Source: Piper betle (Eukaryota > Streptophyta > Magnoliopsida > Piperales > Piperaceae). Taken from it: a stretch of 64,000 nucleotides of DNA. Below are positions 59,952-64,000 of the stretch, piece after piece. The notes under the pieces were generated by a model. That model searched no databases, was not told the origin of the DNA, and saw only the letters and a program-made list of their open reading frames with translations. Within the stretch, counting starts at the first letter, position 1, and every line of letters starts with the position of its first letter. The DNA lies in NCBI GenBank assembly GCA_033002965.1, contig JAURVB010013530.1:149839-213838 (forward strand), written 5' to 3'. Made by a program: the position numbers and the translations under genes.

Positions 59952-61690
59952 ATTACCCTCCCCTTTACAAGAACCTTGTCCCCAAGGTTGTACAGATTAC
60001 GAATTACAAGGAAGTATCCGCCATTGGAGTAGTATAAGGTAAGAAATTGGTACAGGAATAACAGCTGGCCAAGGCGCGACGAAATGCCATGCTTCAAAGC
60101 CAATGCATTAATCCCAGCAGCAATAGACGTGCACCTGTTTGATCCCAAGTGGCCCCCAATCTGCTGAATGCCACAAGTACCAAGCCTGGCCTTAGAAGTT
60201 AAAGATGCAGAAATAACAGCAATAACAAGAACAGAGGGCAATGTTTGCTCCCAAGATAGAGGAGACCCTAGTTTCTCAAGGTTTTCTCTAAAAGCAGACC
60301 GCATTCCAATTATCCGGTCAGCCATGGCCTTCACCTCCTTGAGCCACAAACTCTTCAGTTCAGGATCGCCAAGTATTGTAGAGACAATAAGAGCACCATG
60401 AATTGGTGGATTGCTATACATAGGCCTAGCTAATTGCTGCAACTGAATCTTCACAGCTACAGCTTGCTTGTCATCTTCACAGAGAACACTGAGGCAACCT
60501 ACTCTTTGACCATAAAGGCCCATATTTGTGGCATATGATTGAGTGCATCCAATTAAATGGCCATCTTCAAGAAAGATACGAATGGCTTTTGCATCTCTCT
60601 CCGGATCACCACTTGCAAAACCTTGGTATGCCATGTCAAAGAAGGCAAAATGATTCTTCACCTTGAACTGGTATGACATCTCTCTCCACTGTTCTTCTGT
60701 TGGATCTACTCCAGTAGGATTGTGTGCACATGCATGAAGCAAGAAGAAGGAACCATTTGGTGCATTCTTGATATCATCCATCATTGAAGCAAAATCTAGC
60801 CCCCTTGTCTCCGGATGATAGTAATGGAAAGTTCTTTGGGGCACCTGAGCATCTCTCCAAATATTATGATGGTTGGCCCAAGTTGGCACTGGTATGTAGA
60901 TCTGAGAATCAGGAATGAAGCGCTTCTGAAAATCAGCAAAGAGTCGGCATGCACCAGTTCCAGAAAGTGCTTGCACCGCTGCAATTCTTTTATCCTTAAT
61001 TAGGTGAGAGTTATCCCCATATGCCAGCTTCAATGTTTCCTCTACCATTGCTAGACTCCCACCCATCGGATGATACTCCATATTCTTATGTCCGGCGATC
61101 CGCCTCTCGGCTTCCCGGACGCACTCAAAAACAACCGGCTTCCCATCGTCATCCCGGTACGTTTGCGGAATCCTTCCTCCCGACATCCTCACCTGCTCGT
61201 CCCTTTGGGTGTTTCTTCGACTATCCTGCCATTGATCATCAATATCCAACCCAACAGGAACTCTCATATGAGATGTCCCAATTCCCTCACGATTATCCAG
61301 ATTCCCCCTAACCTCAACTCTCGATTGCATTAACATGTCGAGTTTTGTAGAAATTTCAGCAACAGCAGTAATCAAGTAATCCTGAATCTGTTTAATGTGA
61401 GATAATTCAATCGAGTTTGGTGATGGATTCGTACCTCCCTCGCCTTGCTCTGATGCCAAATTGGTAGGATTTTCCTCACCAAGGTCGACGATGACCTCTT
61501 TCTCCTTATGTTCCTTGCTTGTTCCCCTGCTTGGCTGGTGCCATGGAGGAGACGATTGGCCTGGAATCTGAAGGGAGTTGGAGAAATGGTTGAGATGATG
61601 GAGGATGGGACAGTGGTTAAACCCTGCTCCCAGGAAGATCTCCCTAGAAAATAGGAAGAAGAACAAAGAACAAAGATAAGAAGAAAACAA
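59894..61690 (-). CDS. Chimeric gag-aspartate aminotransferase frame (598 codons)
   Basis: One open frame starting inside the 5' LTR and ending inside the 3' LTR. Residues ~60-177 are gag-like (EKEVIVDLGEENPT, a SHIKQIQDYLITAVAEI helix, polar linker). Residues 178-482 (61159-60245) match plant mitochondrial-type aspartate aminotransferase, from YRDD-GKPVV to LGSPLSW, with VQALSGTGACRLFADF, PTWANHHNIW, HACAHNPTGVDPTEEQW and FFDMAYQGFASGD all present and no introns. Residues 483-598 are not aminotransferase and are unrecognised. The PLP-binding Lys of SQSYAKN is Thr (residue 388, codon ACA at 60529-60527), and the C-terminal domain with the substrate-binding Arg is gone. It cannot be an active transaminase. 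Whether it is translated, and from which ATG, is unknown. Confidence 0.9.
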   Translation of the reverse strand: MFSSYLCSLFFFLFSREIFLGAGFNHCPILHHLNHFSNSLQIPGQSSPPWHQPSRGTSKEHKEKEVIVDLGEENPTNLASEQGEGGTNPSPNSIELSHIKQIQDYLITAVAEISTKLDMLMQSRVEVRGNLDNREGIGTSHMRVPVGLDIDDQWQDSRRNTQRDEQVRMSGGRIPQTYRDDDGKPVVFECVREAERRIAGHKNMEYHPMGGSLAMVEETLKLAYGDNSHLIKDKRIAAVQALSGTGACRLFADFQKRFIPDSQIYIPVPTWANHHNIWRDAQVPQRTFHYYHPETRGLDFASMMDDIKNAPNGSFFLLHACAHNPTGVDPTEEQWREMSYQFKVKNHFAFFDMAYQGFASGDPERDAKAIRIFLEDGHLIGCTQSYATNMGLYGQRVGCLSVLCEDDKQAVAVKIQLQQLARPMYSNPPIHGALIVSTILGDPELKSLWLKEVKAMADRIIGMRSAFRENLEKLGSPLSWEQTLPSVLVIAVISASLTSKARLGTCGIQQIGGHLGSNRCTSIAAGINALALKHGISSRLGQLLFLYQFLTLYYSNGGYFLVIRNLYNLGDKVLVKGRVIGMNKVSRTKGRYGALRDP

Positions 61691-61895
61691 AGATTTAATT
61701 CATCAAAAGTCATGTCCTTTACAATCAGTCTCTCCCCCTTATATAGCCACACTTCCTAGTTTTCCCCCATTACAATTTATTCTCATTATTCACCTCGAAT
61801 TCATCCTTACAATTTATTCTCATTATTCACCTCGAATTCATGGATCTCGCAATGCCCCGTAACGCCCTTTCGTTCTACTCACTTTATTCATACCA
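61462..61895 (-). repeat. 5' LTR of the aminotransferase-carrying element
   Basis: Begins TGGTATGAATAAAG and ends CCTACCA on the minus strand. It carries a TATATAAGG box (near 61745-61737), a plausible promoter driving transcription through the fused frame. Confidence 0.9.
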
Positions 61896-62110
61896 TACGA
61901 TGGAGTCGATTCCAATAATCTGATTATGAAAATGTACTGAGCTGTGCTAGCAACTGTGTTTCTGATTGCCGCAGACGAAGATCTGTAGTTGTTTCTCCAT
62001 TTAAGTTCGGCAGTGATTCCATGTCTTGCTGAGTCCATAATCTCCGGGAATACGGGCAAATGCCCATTCAAACTTATATCAAATAATTAGCACTCGAGCA
62101 AGTTACTTAC

Positions 62111-62205
62111 ACCAGAGATGAAGTATGGACGAACTGCAAATCCAGCAGCCATACCAACAAGTAAGCAAAAGGTTCCAATTATAAACGTCCACGTCAGTAC
62201 TAATT
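62111..62205 (-). CDS. Possible orphan exon encoding a membrane segment
   Basis: On the minus strand, TTTTCTTTTCTTCAG (a strong acceptor) precedes 62205 and a perfect GTAAGT donor begins at 62110. The 95-bp interval reads through as LVLTWTFIIGTFCLLVGM followed by AAGFAVRPYFISG, one hydrophobic transmembrane-like helix with Gly-rich packing and a basic end. I do not recognise the protein and no partner exon is certain. A second possible exon lies upstream at about 62560-62665. The LTR element at 59518-61895 may have landed in or next to this gene. Confidence 0.4.
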
Positions 62206-62589
62206 CTGAAGAAAAGAAAAGAACATAAATGCAAGTCACTCAAATTATTCCTTTACACTGCATGGGATCCACTCATGTCATCTGCTAAATGAAGTAATAT
62301 AAAGAAACTATTCCAATAAGCAAATGCAGAAGATGAGCCACTTCAGGGAATTCCCAGATGTTTTGATGCATATTGATTGTATTTTAAATTCGAAGGAACA
62401 AAAAGACAATGAACAGTAATGACAAAAATTATTTCCGGTAATTGTCAAGAAAAATAAGAGCAAATAAAGTTGTTACCAAGCTAAGGTGTAGTGTCTGCTT
62501 TTAGGTTCAGTTGTCAAATTCCTCTTGTACCACGATCAGAAATCAGCATTGCATATTTTTTGGGGATAGAAGTCATTTAAAGTCATCAG

Positions 62590-62665
62590 AGAAAGTAGCA
62601 TTCTGTCCTGAACCATCAACATGTCCTGCCTTTTTTGAGCACCCACCAGGAATGGTAGTCACACC
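62590..62665 (-). CDS. Possible short exon, function unknown
   Basis: On the minus strand GGTGCTGTTTTAG is followed by an open segment (VTTIPGGCSKKAGHVDGSGQ...) that reaches TGA at about 62574. It has an acceptor but no donor, so it would be a terminal exon; similarity is not recognised. Reported only because it lies on the same strand as the better candidate at 62111-62205. Confidence 0.2.
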
Positions 62666-64000
62666 TAAAACAGCACCAAAGAGATGCATACAAATTATAA
62701 CATGTATATCACAAATGCTACTCACTAGAACAAATACGAGAAAGGCTACACAATTTCAAGGATCTGCTTTGTTTTAATGATTAAATTACACTTGTGAATT
62801 ACACGTCTAGTTCTAATGATTAAATTGTTATGATTGAGTATTAGTTAGATTATCAAAAAATATAATCTTTATTTAGCTAATTGATATGATTTAAATTATA
62901 TAGTAATAAATTTATGATGTTGATGACATGATCACCTAGAAACATAGATTTATATGATATAATTGTTAGGATTTGTTGGATAAATCAGGATATGCATGTT
63001 TGTCCTAATGTTGTTTAATTCATCCATTATGTTATTCATACATTATATAATAGTACATGGGCATTAGATTTAGTCTTATTTGTGTAGATTCGGTGTATGA
63101 GCTCACCGCATATGCGCGATACCCCATTAGGAACTTATACCAGGTCCGTTTAAGACTCATATTTCTTATTGTCGATCTATTCTATTGTCGCTTTCGATTG
63201 TATGTGTAGGACATGTTAAGTGGTGATTTATCGGACCCTACTTAACATTGGTTATTTTAGTGAACCAATTTTCAGAATTAATAATCCTCGAAGACGAGAT
63301 CACTCAAATCTGATTTCAAAAATAAGATCTACCACAAATTGCCTTCGGGCCTAAATTATTAAATCTCTTCCTATGCCTATATAAGATTTTTTATCAAATT
63401 TTCAGTAAGACGAGAGATGGTGAAACCAACTTGCACGTACCATAAGCGGGTGCACATGTCAATCATAGTGGGCTCTAAATTAGTGAGAGGGTTGTTTCAT
63501 TCCCGAAGGATCCTGACAACCCGTGTTTTGAGTTCTTAACACCCAGAGAAACGTGAGGTTTAAGGGTAATGTTTAGTACAGCGCACGTTTGGACATGCGG
63601 TTCAAATGGTACTAAAGGCGATGCCTGAGATTACTCGGCCTTCGTGCTCAAGGCTAAGAGAAATATGGAGGATCAGAAATGGTTTATGATATATTGGTAG
63701 TCTCGAGGGACCAGAAGAAAATGAGAAAATGCTGAGAGAGACATCAGACCATTCAATTCGGGATGCCATCCAGACTATAGCTCAATAGCTCCTCAGTAAT
63801 TACTCTTATGTGAGTTCTAACGAAGTATATGCATATTTTCTTTTCATGAGAGTTAGCTCTCATTAACAGTTTGATATTAGCTATTTTGTGGACCAGTGAC
63901 ACGCTGACAACTGTTGTTGACGATTTTCTATTATATATGTAGGTGAGCATCAGATATAACAGTATATACCGGACTTGACGAATAAGTAGTGACATCCTTA

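Larger units (their letters stand above)
59518..61895 (-). mobile_element. Small LTR retrotransposon carrying a captured aspartate aminotransferase
   Basis: Direct repeats 59518-59951 and 61462-61895 (434 bp each, offset 1,944) start TGGTA and end TACCA on the minus strand. After the 5' LTR (61895-61462) comes TTTGGCATCAGAGC (about 61460-61447), a tRNA-Met-type primer site. Before the 3' LTR is the purine tract AAAGGGGAGGG (about 59966-59956). The interior is only about 1.5 kb, with no protease, RT, RNase H or integrase, so it is non-autonomous. It is filled by a gag-like N-terminus fused to host-derived aminotransferase sequence. The LTRs differ at only about three positions, so insertion is recent. 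The flanking 5-mers (GATGT and TACGA) do not match, so no target duplication is visible. Confidence 0.9.
61896..64000. other. Flank of the LTR element, with possible orphan minus-strand exons
   Basis: Apart from the candidate exons listed separately, this region is AT-rich with only short frames. 63000-63760 has moderate GC and no recognisable content. Confidence 0.45.

Noticed and set aside
60168..61333. Plus-strand frames opposite the aminotransferase
   Set aside because: Shadows of the minus-strand fused frame.
61838..62071. Exon encoding the frame starting MNGHLPVFPEIMDS
   Set aside because: Part of it is the LTR; the remainder lacks convincing splice sites or similarity.

Overview
This is a stretch of flowering-plant nuclear genome, most likely a eudicot. 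The evidence is a set of plant-only genes (chlorophyllase, an IQ67-domain protein, a PADRE/DUF4228 protein, plant CNX3 and DPMS3), short GT-AG introns, AT-rich intergenic DNA, and dense remains of copia, gypsy, TRIM, Mutator-like and hAT-like elements. I cannot name the species. Most bases are non-genic.

Layout. 1-9.7 kb is transposon-rich: a complete TRIM with a 5-bp target duplication (2434-2972), a decayed copia fragment with its LTR (3870-5630), and a 2.5-kb Mutator-like element with hairpin termini and a 10-bp target duplication (6479-8950). 10-21.3 kb carries four minus-strand genes: an IQD protein, DPMS3 (dolichol-phosphate-mannose synthase subunit 3), a chlorophyllase with a broken first exon, and a DDX41/RH35-type DEAD-box helicase with two one-base frame breaks and a tandemly duplicated last-exon segment. 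22-28.5 kb is LTR-like sequence with a three-copy 189-bp repeat, then AT-rich DNA. An uncharacterised basic, Ser/Arg-rich protein lies at 28991-29743 (minus). 30.5-37.6 kb holds a hAT-like element, an LTR-element remnant and a probable Pack-MULE with ~180-bp terminal inverted repeats. 38063-39247 (plus) is an intronless glutaredoxin-domain protein with C-terminal CxxC pairs. 43-44.8 kb (plus) is CNX3 (molybdenum cofactor synthesis, MoaC type). 46975-47427 (plus) is a PADRE/DUF4228 protein. 47.6-51.5 kb is a 5'-truncated chromovirus (Ty3/gypsy) with an open 689-codon pol fragment and a 1.8-kb LTR. 51.5-52.9 kb is a hAT-like element with a tandem duplication, followed by an old duplicated non-coding region and a degenerate copia (57.5-59.5 kb).

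The most remarkable object is at 59518-61895: a compact LTR retrotransposon (434-bp LTRs that are nearly identical, primer-binding site, polypurine tract). Its whole interior is one open frame in which gag-like sequence is fused to about 305 residues of an intron-free mitochondrial-type aspartate aminotransferase. The PLP-binding lysine is replaced by threonine and the C-terminal domain is missing. This looks like recent capture of a host mRNA by a retroelement.

The host genes are unrelated single-copy housekeeping or regulatory loci and do not form a pathway or cluster. Several of them (helicase, chlorophyllase, DPMS3) show small lesions that could be real mutations or residual assembly errors; RNA reads across the named positions would decide.
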